Below, in pieces: positions 27,489-35,890 of a stretch of DNA of 64,000 nt (within the stretch, counting starts at the first letter, position 1; every line of letters starts with the position of its first letter). A program made the position numbers and the translations under genes. A model generated the notes under the pieces. That model saw nothing but the letters and a program-made list of their open reading frames with translations, was not told the origin of the DNA and did no database searches. Source of the stretch: Candidatus Binatia bacterium (lineage in GTDB: Bacteria > Desulfobacterota > Binatia > UBA12015); assembly GCA_029248525.1 (NCBI GenBank), contig JAQWJE010000046.1, forward strand, positions 31,282 to 95,281, read 5' to 3'.

Positions 27489-28543
27489 GAGGTACCGCAC
27501 ATGGTTTCCCACCAACGGAGCACACCGAACTCTCGTGCGAGTTTCTGTTGCTCCTCGCGATAGCGTTGCTGAGGAATTTCGACACGCCAGGGTTCCTGAA
27601 ATAAAGGCATCAGCTCGACATCCGAGCGGCGGCGGCGATGTGCGAGCGTGCGGCCACGACGACGCGCTTCGGGGAGCGCAGCCATCGCCCCAAGCCGACC
27701 TCGGTCGCAAGCCTCGGAACGGTCGGGGTCGCATTGCGCGCGCAGGTCTTGGAGCGCCAGCGCATAACTGAAGATTCGGGAGGCATTCCGGGGTTCGAAA
27801 TTCTTCAGGATCGACAGCAGAGCATTGCGCTCCAACAAGGAGAATCGACCGGCAGGCCCCAGCACAGCCTCGCTGGCATGCCCCTGATGAAAGCAACGAG
27901 CCTCGGGCGTCCATACCACGGATTCGCCCAAAGCCTGTAGTCGCCACCCAAGATCGACGTCCTCGTAGTAGGCAAAATACGCCGGATCGAAGCCACCTGA
28001 CCCAATAAATTTTTCCTTGACAACCAGCATGGCGCCCCCGGAGGCGAACAACGTATCTTCAATCGAGGCGCAGCCCTCCAGAGCAGCAACCGGCAGCCCA
28101 TGGCGACGAGGCGCGGCATGGCCGGAAAAAGCCAGTGAACCACCAGCGAATTCGATGACATCACCCATAGCCGTCAGAACGCATGCCCCCACACACGCGG
28201 CTCCGGTACTTTCATGAACTTCGACGAGGGCTCGCAGGAACCCGGGATCAAAGGTCATATCGTCATTCACCAAACAAACGAGATCCGTGCGAGCTCGCTC
28301 CACAAGGCCATTGCACGGACCAGCGAACCCACGATTCGCTTCCACCGTCCAGACATCGGCAGCGGGATGCCGACGCGCCGCCCAGGGTGCGACCGCGTCC
28401 GGCGAGCCATTATCGTGAATCAGCACCTCGATTCGGTCGAGCGGATAGTCCAGCCCCCCAAGAGACCCCAGACATTGCTCGAGCAAAGCGGGCCCCGTGC
28501 ACGTCACTACTCCGATCGAGACCTTCGGCCAGACCCGCGTCAC
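27485..28543 (-). CDS. Glycosyltransferase family 2
   Basis: A 352-residue GT-A enzyme. SIGVVTCTGPALLEQCL begins the nucleotide-sugar domain, LIHDNGSPD and VEANRGFAG are typical of rhamnosyl- or similar transferases, and LVNDDMTF is the DXD-type metal motif. FDPAYFAYYEDVDLGWRLQALG is the acceptor-side signature with the catalytic acidic residues. A C-terminal extension of about 100 residues is Arg-rich and ends REFGVLRWWETM. The donor sugar is unknown. It is coupled by 4-bp overlaps to the double methyltransferase upstream and to the glycosylphosphotransferase downstream. Confidence 0.93.
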   Translation of the reverse strand: MTRVWPKVSIGVVTCTGPALLEQCLGSLGGLDYPLDRIEVLIHDNGSPDAVAPWAARRHPAADVWTVEANRGFAGPCNGLVERARTDLVCLVNDDMTFDPGFLRALVEVHESTGAACVGACVLTAMGDVIEFAGGSLAFSGHAAPRRHGLPVAALEGCASIEDTLFASGGAMLVVKEKFIGSGGFDPAYFAYYEDVDLGWRLQALGESVVWTPEARCFHQGHASEAVLGPAGRFSLLERNALLSILKNFEPRNASRIFSYALALQDLRAQCDPDRSEACDRGRLGAMAALPEARRRGRTLAHRRRRSDVELMPLFQEPWRVEIPQQRYREEQQKLAREFGVLRWWETMCGTS

Positions 28544-30375
28544 GACTCCTCCTCGATCGAACTCGGTATGCGAGACGCGGGCAAGGCCTCGTGCCAGCGC
28601 CGCAGGGGCTCCAGATCTGGCGGACTTTCCGCGGAGAGATTGGCAAGGACTCCTTTGAGATCACGTGCGTGACGGTCGATGACGAGCAGGTGCCGATAGG
28701 AAGGCTCGCACGTACCACCAAGACCATACGTTCCGTTGATCTCTCGATTGGAGGCCAGCCATTCCAGGCCCTGTCCGGGGTGAGACCATCTGGCGCTGAT
28801 CACCTGAGCCATCTCCCAGACCGGCAAATAGCCCGAAGGGAGTACTGTCACGCTGGCGCCCTGTTCTCGGAAAAATTCCTCGGTGGTTGCCAGACACGGG
28901 TGTCCCAGATCCAGATGCTCGGCGAGGAAGGTATGGTCATACGCATAATCGCGCGCAATCAGTTCGCGCAGGTTCTGATCCGCCTGCACGACCTCCGGTG
29001 AAACGAAGGGAACGCCCAATAAAAATAGATCGCCGGTCACGCGCCAGGCCTCTTCCAACCATGCACTTCGTTGTGCTTCGGGGACATGCTCCAGGACGTC
29101 CAGCGAAACGACAATCGGAAAGTGCCGGTCGGGAAAGGGAATCCCCGCCGCAGCGTCAATGGTTCGATGCCCCGGATGGTCGATCGGACGCGTATCCAGA
29201 ACCGTGGCTTCGTGCCGCGGAAAGAAGTCTCCGGCCCAGGCAAGATGCCCCTCCCCACCCCCCATCGTACCGCCGATATCAAGAAGCCGCGCCGATGGCC
29301 GAACCAGGCGGTCCAGGACGGCTGCCGCCAGCGCATAACGCTCATGAAGATCGAACGGGAGCTGCAGGATCAACTCGCTCGATGTCGCTGCCCTGGCATG
29401 AAATGCAAGCGTGTGGATCGTGGTCCAGCCCGTCGGAACGAGCACTTGGAGCTCATGACCCCCACTGGGCAAGAGGAACCGAAGAGGCTTGTTCTTCTCC
29501 AATTCTCCCAGAAGGATGCCGGCCAGACGCATCCCGACGGGCTCGTCGATGGATCCGTACAATTCGATAGCGAGAGGTTCGCGACCGTCGTTGACCAGGT
29601 ATAGCTTGGCTTGATTCTCCACCCCACGGCCCGTCGCCGGAGCCGGCGTCTCGAAACCTTCTCGCAAGGTCACGCGAAGAGCATCCGATCCCTCGATCTC
29701 CAGAATCGACTCTTCCTTGCCCAGCGCGTCCCAGCATATGGATGGGCGCGGGCCTCGAAGCCGGCCTACGACTTCGAGATTATAAGGCGCCTGGAAGAAG
29801 CGAAAGGACGCGTTCAGGCCAAGGTCACTGAATGCTTCCAGCCACCAGCTCGGCACCTCCTCGGAGATATGCGTACTCTCCTCTGCGGCAAAGCGGATCG
29901 GATCGGGCGTGGTCACCACCAACAAGCCGCCCGGGCGCAAGAGACTGGCCGCTTCCCGCAGAACAGCCCGGGGGTCGGGAACGTGCTCGAGAATATCAAA
30001 CGCGGTCACAATATCGAAAGAACGTGGCGCGAAAGGAAGCGTTTCGCCAAGTCCCGCGACGAGGTTCAGATTCTTGCCCGGATGAGAGCGCCGCGACTCT
30101 CGCAACGCATAACGACTGACATCGACACCAAAGGAGCGGAAGCCTGCTGCGCTCGCCTGATCGACGAGGAAGCCGAAGGCACACCCCAAATCCAGCCAGG
30201 CCGCCCCCTCACCGGCCTCTCGACGCAGAAAGGGCAGCCAATGCGACCAGTCTGCGTGCACCTGAGCGTAGCCCTCTTCCGAGAAACCACTCGTCTCTCC
30301 ATGAAAGTAGGCTTCTCCGTACCGTTCCTGAAGAACGGCGGAGGAGACCTCGGAGCACTGCTTCGCAGACGGCAT
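28540..30375 (-). CDS. Double methyltransferase with central beta domain
   Basis: A 611-residue protein with two class I SAM-methyltransferase domains. The first (about 20-210) has motif I LDLGCAFGFL (61-70), GVDVS and FDILEHVPDP. The second (about 345-520) has LLDIGGTMGGG (364-374), FPIVVSLDVLEHVPEAQ and VTGDLFLLGVPF. Between them, about 220-340, lies a region with beta-strand character (KLYLVNDGREPLAIELYGS, FLLPSGGHELQVLVPTG) that could bind carbohydrate. Motif I of the second domain lacks the usual second acidic-Gly pattern, so one domain may be structural. In this setting it probably methylates a glycan or lipid-linked sugar. It is 14 bp after the YfhO-like gene. Confidence 0.88.
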   Translation of the reverse strand: MPSAKQCSEVSSAVLQERYGEAYFHGETSGFSEEGYAQVHADWSHWLPFLRREAGEGAAWLDLGCAFGFLVDQASAAGFRSFGVDVSRYALRESRRSHPGKNLNLVAGLGETLPFAPRSFDIVTAFDILEHVPDPRAVLREAASLLRPGGLLVVTTPDPIRFAAEESTHISEEVPSWWLEAFSDLGLNASFRFFQAPYNLEVVGRLRGPRPSICWDALGKEESILEIEGSDALRVTLREGFETPAPATGRGVENQAKLYLVNDGREPLAIELYGSIDEPVGMRLAGILLGELEKNKPLRFLLPSGGHELQVLVPTGWTTIHTLAFHARAATSSELILQLPFDLHERYALAAAVLDRLVRPSARLLDIGGTMGGGEGHLAWAGDFFPRHEATVLDTRPIDHPGHRTIDAAAGIPFPDRHFPIVVSLDVLEHVPEAQRSAWLEEAWRVTGDLFLLGVPFVSPEVVQADQNLRELIARDYAYDHTFLAEHLDLGHPCLATTEEFFREQGASVTVLPSGYLPVWEMAQVISARWSHPGQGLEWLASNREINGTYGLGGTCEPSYRHLLVIDRHARDLKGVLANLSAESPPDLEPLRRWHEALPASRIPSSIEEES

Positions 30376-30389
30376 CAGTCAAAAAGAAA

Positions 30390-32963
30390 CTACTGAGGTC
30401 GGCGCCCATCAGCAAACCGCAGCCGTCCTGCGAAAAGCAACCAGATCAGCAGGCTGGCCCCGGAGACCCAGAGGCCCCAATGAACGCTGCGAGGGGCGTA
30501 GAGGACTTTCACTTCGAGCGAACCCGGCGGAACTCGAAAGCCCAGCAAGGCTCCATTCACTTGTTGCGTGGGCAGCACCTCGCCTCCTGCTCTGGCCTCG
30601 AACCCGGCCGCCGCCAGGCGACTGACGACCAGCAAGCCGCCTGGGCCTTCTGCCTGCAGCAGCATCGCATTCGGGCCATCTTGCAAGACGGCGACTTCGG
30701 CGCCACCTCGAGCCTCGGCGATCGCCGGACCGACCACGCAGGCCGAGGCTCCGCCGTGTCGTCTCACGCAGGAAAAAACCTCTTCGGACGTTCTCACCGA
30801 GACGACTCGATCAGCAAAATAAGCAGCTCCCAAAGCATCGCGCCTCTCGTAGAGATAGAGGCCGTCCCCGACGTAGCGGAGAATCAACTGATCGAATGCG
30901 GCGCTCCGGTGCACGAGATCCTGCTCCTCATGTCGACTTTCCGCACCTTGACCCGGCGACAAACCGACGCCGCCGACAAAAACCCGCGTTGGCTTCGGAG
31001 CTGTCAGAGACACAACCAGCGAAGCCGACGCAGAGGGCGGCATCTCAGAAATTTCGATCTCCAGGTCCCGCCAGCCATCATCGTCCGGAGCAAGAACAAG
31101 CTGCTTTTGATTGGATGCGAGAACCTTTCCGTCGTGCCGGGCCGAGACCCGTGCCTGGACCTCGCTTGGCTCCCCTGTGGTAAACCCGGCGACGAGGTGG
31201 GTCGACAACTCGCTCAAATCGAATTCCAACTCGCAGGGCGTCTCGCAGATCCAATGGAATCGTTCGTCATCGCCGCGACGCGTGCGTCCCCCGAACAAAT
31301 AGGCCGTCGAAAAACGATGCGCCTCGAGGTGCGCAAATAATCTTACCGTGCGCTCTCCGACGCTCATCGCGCGAACCGCACCGGGTAGTTGCGCCAACTC
31401 CAGCCGGTCCGGGCTGAGAATCCATCGCAAATTCGCGGAGGGCCCACCCGCCCCCGTGGCCACCAGCAAGGGGTCCGGGTCGGCCAATACCCATGTAATC
31501 CCCTCGCTGGGAGCGAGCGTTCGCTGCACGAACTCCCAAGTGCGTGCGGGGGTCAGAACATCGATGGAGCGAAGATCACGGAACCCGAGCGCGCCGGAAA
31601 CCAGAGGCGGCGCGAGCGATACGGCGCCACTGAGGCGACCCGGGGTCTCTCGATTCAATTCCCGGAGGGCCGTCACCCAGGGGGCGGGTGCATAGGGATT
31701 GGTTCGAACCGGCCATGCCCGCGGCACGAGGAAAAGCATCTCCGCGCCCACCAAAAGAAACGCCAGAAGCCGACCGCTTGTCGGTAATGCCTCGAGCCCG
31801 CGCGCGGCGAGCAATCCGCATGCAAGATAGAGGGGAAAACTATATTTGATCCACTGCACAGATCCGAGCAAAGGCACATCGGATAGAGGCAGGGGAAGCC
31901 CGCCAAAAATCCGCGCGAGATAGATCGCGACGGTGGCCAGCCACACGAGCACCAGAGCTTCGCGATACCCTCGCAAAGCACCGTAGGCTGCCAGCACAAG
32001 CACCGAGACCCCCAACCACGGGAGACCGGCCGGCACGAGACTCTCCGGAAGAGCCCAGGGCCCCGCCAGCGAAACGATTTGCGCGAAAGGAAGGGTCCAT
32101 TCCGACTGCCCGCGACGACCCGCTCCCACCAATCCGCTCGCCTGCGTCCAGGACTCCCAGAAGGGAAACAGGGCCACCGCGGCGAGCCCCATCCCCAGCA
32201 GTGTCCAGCCAAAAAGCCGTTGCCAATGGAGGCGCCCTCGCGAGGCCGGCACGCCGGCCAGAAGCCAGACCACTGCTGCCAATCCAGCCACCAGCGCGCT
32301 CTGGGGCTTCAATCCCAGACACCCGGCCGCGACGGCCAGCGCCAGCAGCGGTCCCCCGGCCGGGACCTGCCGGATCAACGCCAAAGCTGCAGCCAGGGCC
32401 AGCGGGACAAACGCATCGACATTCAGTGGATGGTGCTCAATCCACTGGACGGTTTGGCCGGAAAAAGCCACGGCGAGACCGGCACCCAGGGCCGGGAGAA
32501 ACCGAAATCCGAATTCCCGGGCGAGCAAGACGGTTGCCCAGCCCAAAAAGAGCACCCGAGCCAGCCAGGCAAAGTCCTGCATCCGGCTCGATGGAGCCAG
32601 AGCGACCGGAATCGAGAAGGGAGACAGCACAGCCGCATTGGGATTGCCCAATAGCGGCATACCCAGCCCTTCCCTGTCGTTCCATAGCGGCCAGGCGCCC
32701 GCACGCAGCGAAGCCCCGACAATCCACGGAGCCGGTTCATCAACCCAGGCTGCACCCTCCGCATCCCGCATCGGCCTTGGCCATGGCGGCGGCTCCCCTC
32801 CAACCGGACCACTCGGGAGAACGCCCGGCACATAGGATGCCGCCGAAAGTGTCTGATCCCCGAAAACAACGCCGCGAAAGTACACGCCGGTGAGCAAGGT
32901 GAGGGCTACCAGCGCGAGAAGAACGCGGGCCCGACCGAAGTCCGATCGCGGCCGTCCTACCAC
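30390..32963 (-). CDS. YfhO-like multi-spanning membrane protein
   Basis: An 857-residue integral membrane protein. About 12 hydrophobic helices occupy residues 12-420, then a long extracytoplasmic region of beta character follows (about 430-825), and a final helix (GLWVSGASLLIWLLF). The N-terminal part with PLWNDREGLGMPLLGNPNAAVLSP is the YfhO signature, where residues near a first loop are thought to bind lipid-linked sugar. YfhO-type proteins are GT-C-like glycosyltransferases that decorate surface polymers. It overlaps the end of the FabH-like gene by 7 bp. The donor and acceptor are unknown. Confidence 0.85.
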   Translation of the reverse strand: MVGRPRSDFGRARVLLALVALTLLTGVYFRGVVFGDQTLSAASYVPGVLPSGPVGGEPPPWPRPMRDAEGAAWVDEPAPWIVGASLRAGAWPLWNDREGLGMPLLGNPNAAVLSPFSIPVALAPSSRMQDFAWLARVLFLGWATVLLAREFGFRFLPALGAGLAVAFSGQTVQWIEHHPLNVDAFVPLALAAALALIRQVPAGGPLLALAVAAGCLGLKPQSALVAGLAAVVWLLAGVPASRGRLHWQRLFGWTLLGMGLAAVALFPFWESWTQASGLVGAGRRGQSEWTLPFAQIVSLAGPWALPESLVPAGLPWLGVSVLVLAAYGALRGYREALVLVWLATVAIYLARIFGGLPLPLSDVPLLGSVQWIKYSFPLYLACGLLAARGLEALPTSGRLLAFLLVGAEMLFLVPRAWPVRTNPYAPAPWVTALRELNRETPGRLSGAVSLAPPLVSGALGFRDLRSIDVLTPARTWEFVQRTLAPSEGITWVLADPDPLLVATGAGGPSANLRWILSPDRLELAQLPGAVRAMSVGERTVRLFAHLEAHRFSTAYLFGGRTRRGDDERFHWICETPCELEFDLSELSTHLVAGFTTGEPSEVQARVSARHDGKVLASNQKQLVLAPDDDGWRDLEIEISEMPPSASASLVVSLTAPKPTRVFVGGVGLSPGQGAESRHEEQDLVHRSAAFDQLILRYVGDGLYLYERRDALGAAYFADRVVSVRTSEEVFSCVRRHGGASACVVGPAIAEARGGAEVAVLQDGPNAMLLQAEGPGGLLVVSRLAAAGFEARAGGEVLPTQQVNGALLGFRVPPGSLEVKVLYAPRSVHWGLWVSGASLLIWLLFAGRLRFADGRRPQ

Positions 32964-33931
32964 CGCGCGACGACAGCGCCTGCGGTAATGCCGCCACCCA
33001 CGGCATTCAGCAGAAGCACGTCACCCTCCGACAAACGCCCCGCAGCGACCGCCTCGGACAACGCCAGAGGAATGGAGGCCGCCGAGGTATTACCACACCT
33101 CTGGAGGTTCAGCGCCACGCGGGACATCGGCAAGTCGAGTTGGGCCAGCACCATCCGGATGATCCGCAGGTTGGCCTGGTGAGGTACCAGCAAATGTACA
33201 TCCGACGCGCTCAGTCCGGCTGCTTCGAGAACTTCCCGACTCAAACCGACCAAATGGTCGACGGCTGCGCGAAATACCTCGGCACCTCGCATCCGCATCC
33301 AGGGGTCGGCCCCTTCCTCCAGCAACGCCTCGGCCGTGCGCTCCCCCGGCGGCGCCTTGAGAATCTCGCTGAGTGAGCCCTGCGCGCGCAGACGGGTCCC
33401 GAGAATTCCCCGGTCCAGATCCGTGACCTGCAAAACCACCGCCCCGGCACCATCGCCGAAGAGCGGTACCGTCACTCGGTCGTCCGGATCGCAAAGGCGA
33501 CTCAGGGCATCGGCGCCAACCACGAGGACCGTACGATGGTCGCCGGCACGAATCGCCTGATCCGCGGTCGCCAGAGCGTAGGGAAATCCGGCACAAGCCG
33601 CGGCAACATCGAAAGCGGGTTGTTCGGCGAGGCCCAGACGGTCATGCAGAAGACAGCCCATGGACGGAAAGAGGTAGGGCCCCGAGGTAGTGGCAACGAC
33701 AATCTGATCGAGATCCGATGGGAGCAGACCTGCGTCCGACAAAGCGCTGCGAGACGCCTGCTCCGCCAGGTCCACCAAAGACTCCGAGGGCGCCAGGCGC
33801 CGACGCTCGATGACACCGGTGCGCCCCTCGATCCATCCCGACTCCAGGCCGAGGTGAGACTCCACCTCCTCGTTCGAGATCCTTTGCGCCGGCAGGGCAC
33901 CACCGACTCCGGCAAAACGGGCGCGCATCAT
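32957..33931 (-). CDS. 3-oxoacyl-ACP synthase III-like (FabH/KAS III family)
   Basis: A 324-residue thiolase-fold enzyme with the complete KAS III triad: Cys113 in DVAAACAGF, His251 in VPHQANLRI and Asn281 in CGNTSAAS. N-terminal IEGRTGVIERR and the C-terminal VGGGITAGAVVARW are also typical. FabH condenses an acyl-CoA with malonyl-ACP; relatives in secondary metabolism (CerJ, ChlB3, DpsC) transfer acyl groups to sugars or other acceptors. Its place between a GT39-like enzyme and a YfhO-like protein suggests acylation of a glycan rather than bulk fatty acid initiation; that is inference. ATG at 33931 or 33928. Confidence 0.9.
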   Translation of the reverse strand: MMRARFAGVGGALPAQRISNEEVESHLGLESGWIEGRTGVIERRRLAPSESLVDLAEQASRSALSDAGLLPSDLDQIVVATTSGPYLFPSMGCLLHDRLGLAEQPAFDVAAACAGFPYALATADQAIRAGDHRTVLVVGADALSRLCDPDDRVTVPLFGDGAGAVVLQVTDLDRGILGTRLRAQGSLSEILKAPPGERTAEALLEEGADPWMRMRGAEVFRAAVDHLVGLSREVLEAAGLSASDVHLLVPHQANLRIIRMVLAQLDLPMSRVALNLQRCGNTSAASIPLALSEAVAAGRLSEGDVLLLNAVGGGITAGAVVARW

Positions 33932-33938
33932 CGTGATG

Positions 33939-35831
33939 CTACCAAGGACCAGGCCCCTCGCCCAACGCCTCGCCATGCAATTCCAGAAGATCCAGATCGG
34001 CAGGCCCATTCGCGACAATGCGAAAGCGAAGTTCGCGGGCGTTCGGGGGCAGCAAGACCCCGAGCGCACCCGCCGGCAGGCCTTGCCCCAAAGACCGCCC
34101 GGGCGGCACACTCGCAAGCGCCGTTACCCGACCAGCACCTTCCATGCGGGCGAGAATGCGACGCCGACGCCCGGAAGTATTGGCCGCGATCGGCACCACA
34201 ACGGTCATCTCCGCACACGGCCACACGCCCCGCGCACGCGCCCCCGAACCGTAGCGAAGGGGATCGAGTCGGACCGGTGCCGGCGGCTGATTTCCGTCAG
34301 GGCAGTCGGCAATCGACGCACTCTGACGATGGAGAGTTGGCTGGTAGGACAGCAAATGCAGGGAACCCGCGGTAGCCGCTCGCATTCCCGAAAACCAGAG
34401 CGGCGGAAGGTCGCCCTGCTGGATCACCACGGCTGCGCTGCGCGCGTCCGAGGGAGCGTCGGCGAGATCTTCGGCGCCTGTAGCCGCAAAGAATCCATTA
34501 TCGGCGATCAGATCCTCGAAGCCCCACCCATGCACATCATGAAAAATCCGCTCGCGGGGAATTTGAAACTCTTCACCGAGCACCGCAAAAGCCTGCTGCT
34601 TGGCTGCGATCGTGGGCACGCGCGCCTGCATCACGACCGCGTCCGCCCCGACGGCGCCACCCCCAAGCCGAAGCAGGTCCATCTGCACAAAGATGTTTCC
34701 GGTCTGATGCGCGAGAAAGACCCACCAGATCAAACCCGCGGACCGGACCAGAGACCAGACCACGACGGGCCCAGCGCCGAACAGAAAGGCGCGTGCCCGA
34801 CTTGCCGCGACGCCCACCAGAAGAGCCCCGGGAACGAGGGTCGTATCCAGATAATAATACCAGGCCTCGGCCGGCAGAAGCAGCACGAAGAGCAAGCCCG
34901 CAAAAAACGTCTCGAGAACCACGCGCTCCCCGCCGCCCGACGACCGACGAACAACCCTCACAAGCACGATGAACGCGGCCAGCAGCACCAGCGCCATGCT
35001 GCCCATCTCCAATCCCGTCCAGAACCGGACGGTCCATGGCAGCCCCTCGATTGGCGGCAGGAAAGCCTCCACCGCACGCGCACTATGGAGCAGGATATCG
35101 ATCCATCGCCCGGCGTAGGGACTCGCGTCGGCAACCGCGGTCGGCGAGGCAAAAGGGATCGGGGCGAGATTCGCGGGGATCATCGGCAACAAGGGGAGCA
35201 AACCCGCGAGCAGCGCCCACCCCACCGTGCGAAACGTCTGCAGCGCTGGCGTGCGCACGAACACCAGAAAGAGAACCGGAATCAGAACCACGGCCGACAA
35301 ATGTAATTGGGTACCCAGAGCCACCAGAAAGGTCAGACCTGCAAGCGCTCGCGCTGATGGACGCGCTTCCAATCGCACCGCCAGCCAGAGAAAGATCGCC
35401 ACCAACGGCGGGATGGCGGCCGGCGCCCAGGCCACCCGCGCGTTCATGACGGCCACCGGAGCCGTCGCCAACCACAACGCCGCCAGAAAACCCACTCGCG
35501 GCCCATCCAGCAAACGACCCACCTGCCAGCAGACCCCCACAGCAACCACACCGATCAAGGCGGCGAAGACATAGGGCGCCAAAAGTGCCGACGAAAAGAA
35601 ATAGGCCGTGGCCCAGAACCAATAATACAGGACGCCCAGTCGAAGCTGGTTGCGCATCGCCGGGCCAAAGTCCGGAGCGTCCCCCTCCAGAGCAATCCGG
35701 GCCGCCCAGCTCAGATCGCGTGCCTGATCGGCACCCAACCAGCCGGCATCAAGCCAGAGCAGGCGCAGGAACGCGGCAATCGACAAGACTCCACCCAAAG
35801 CCAGCCAGGACTGCCAACGGGGCGTCATCAA
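33939..35831 (-). CDS. GT39/PMT-like membrane glycosyltransferase
   Basis: A 630-residue membrane protein. About 10-11 helices cover residues 10-390. After the first helix LDAGWLGADQARDLSWAARI holds the acidic pair typical of GT-C enzymes that use polyprenyl-phosphate sugars (ArnT/PMT superfamily). Residues about 395-630 form a soluble extracytoplasmic domain with no recognised fold. It probably transfers a lipid-linked sugar on the periplasmic face. It is the first gene of a coupled minus-strand group running down to 26031; the FabH-like gene follows within 8 bp. Confidence 0.85.
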   Translation of the reverse strand: MMTPRWQSWLALGGVLSIAAFLRLLWLDAGWLGADQARDLSWAARIALEGDAPDFGPAMRNQLRLGVLYYWFWATAYFFSSALLAPYVFAALIGVVAVGVCWQVGRLLDGPRVGFLAALWLATAPVAVMNARVAWAPAAIPPLVAIFLWLAVRLEARPSARALAGLTFLVALGTQLHLSAVVLIPVLFLVFVRTPALQTFRTVGWALLAGLLPLLPMIPANLAPIPFASPTAVADASPYAGRWIDILLHSARAVEAFLPPIEGLPWTVRFWTGLEMGSMALVLLAAFIVLVRVVRRSSGGGERVVLETFFAGLLFVLLLPAEAWYYYLDTTLVPGALLVGVAASRARAFLFGAGPVVVWSLVRSAGLIWWVFLAHQTGNIFVQMDLLRLGGGAVGADAVVMQARVPTIAAKQQAFAVLGEEFQIPRERIFHDVHGWGFEDLIADNGFFAATGAEDLADAPSDARSAAVVIQQGDLPPLWFSGMRAATAGSLHLLSYQPTLHRQSASIADCPDGNQPPAPVRLDPLRYGSGARARGVWPCAEMTVVVPIAANTSGRRRRILARMEGAGRVTALASVPPGRSLGQGLPAGALGVLLPPNARELRFRIVANGPADLDLLELHGEALGEGPGPW

Positions 35832-35890
35832 AAACCCCGCACCAAGCCTGAATTTCTATTGAGTGGATTCAGCACGCCGCTCCGGGTTTC

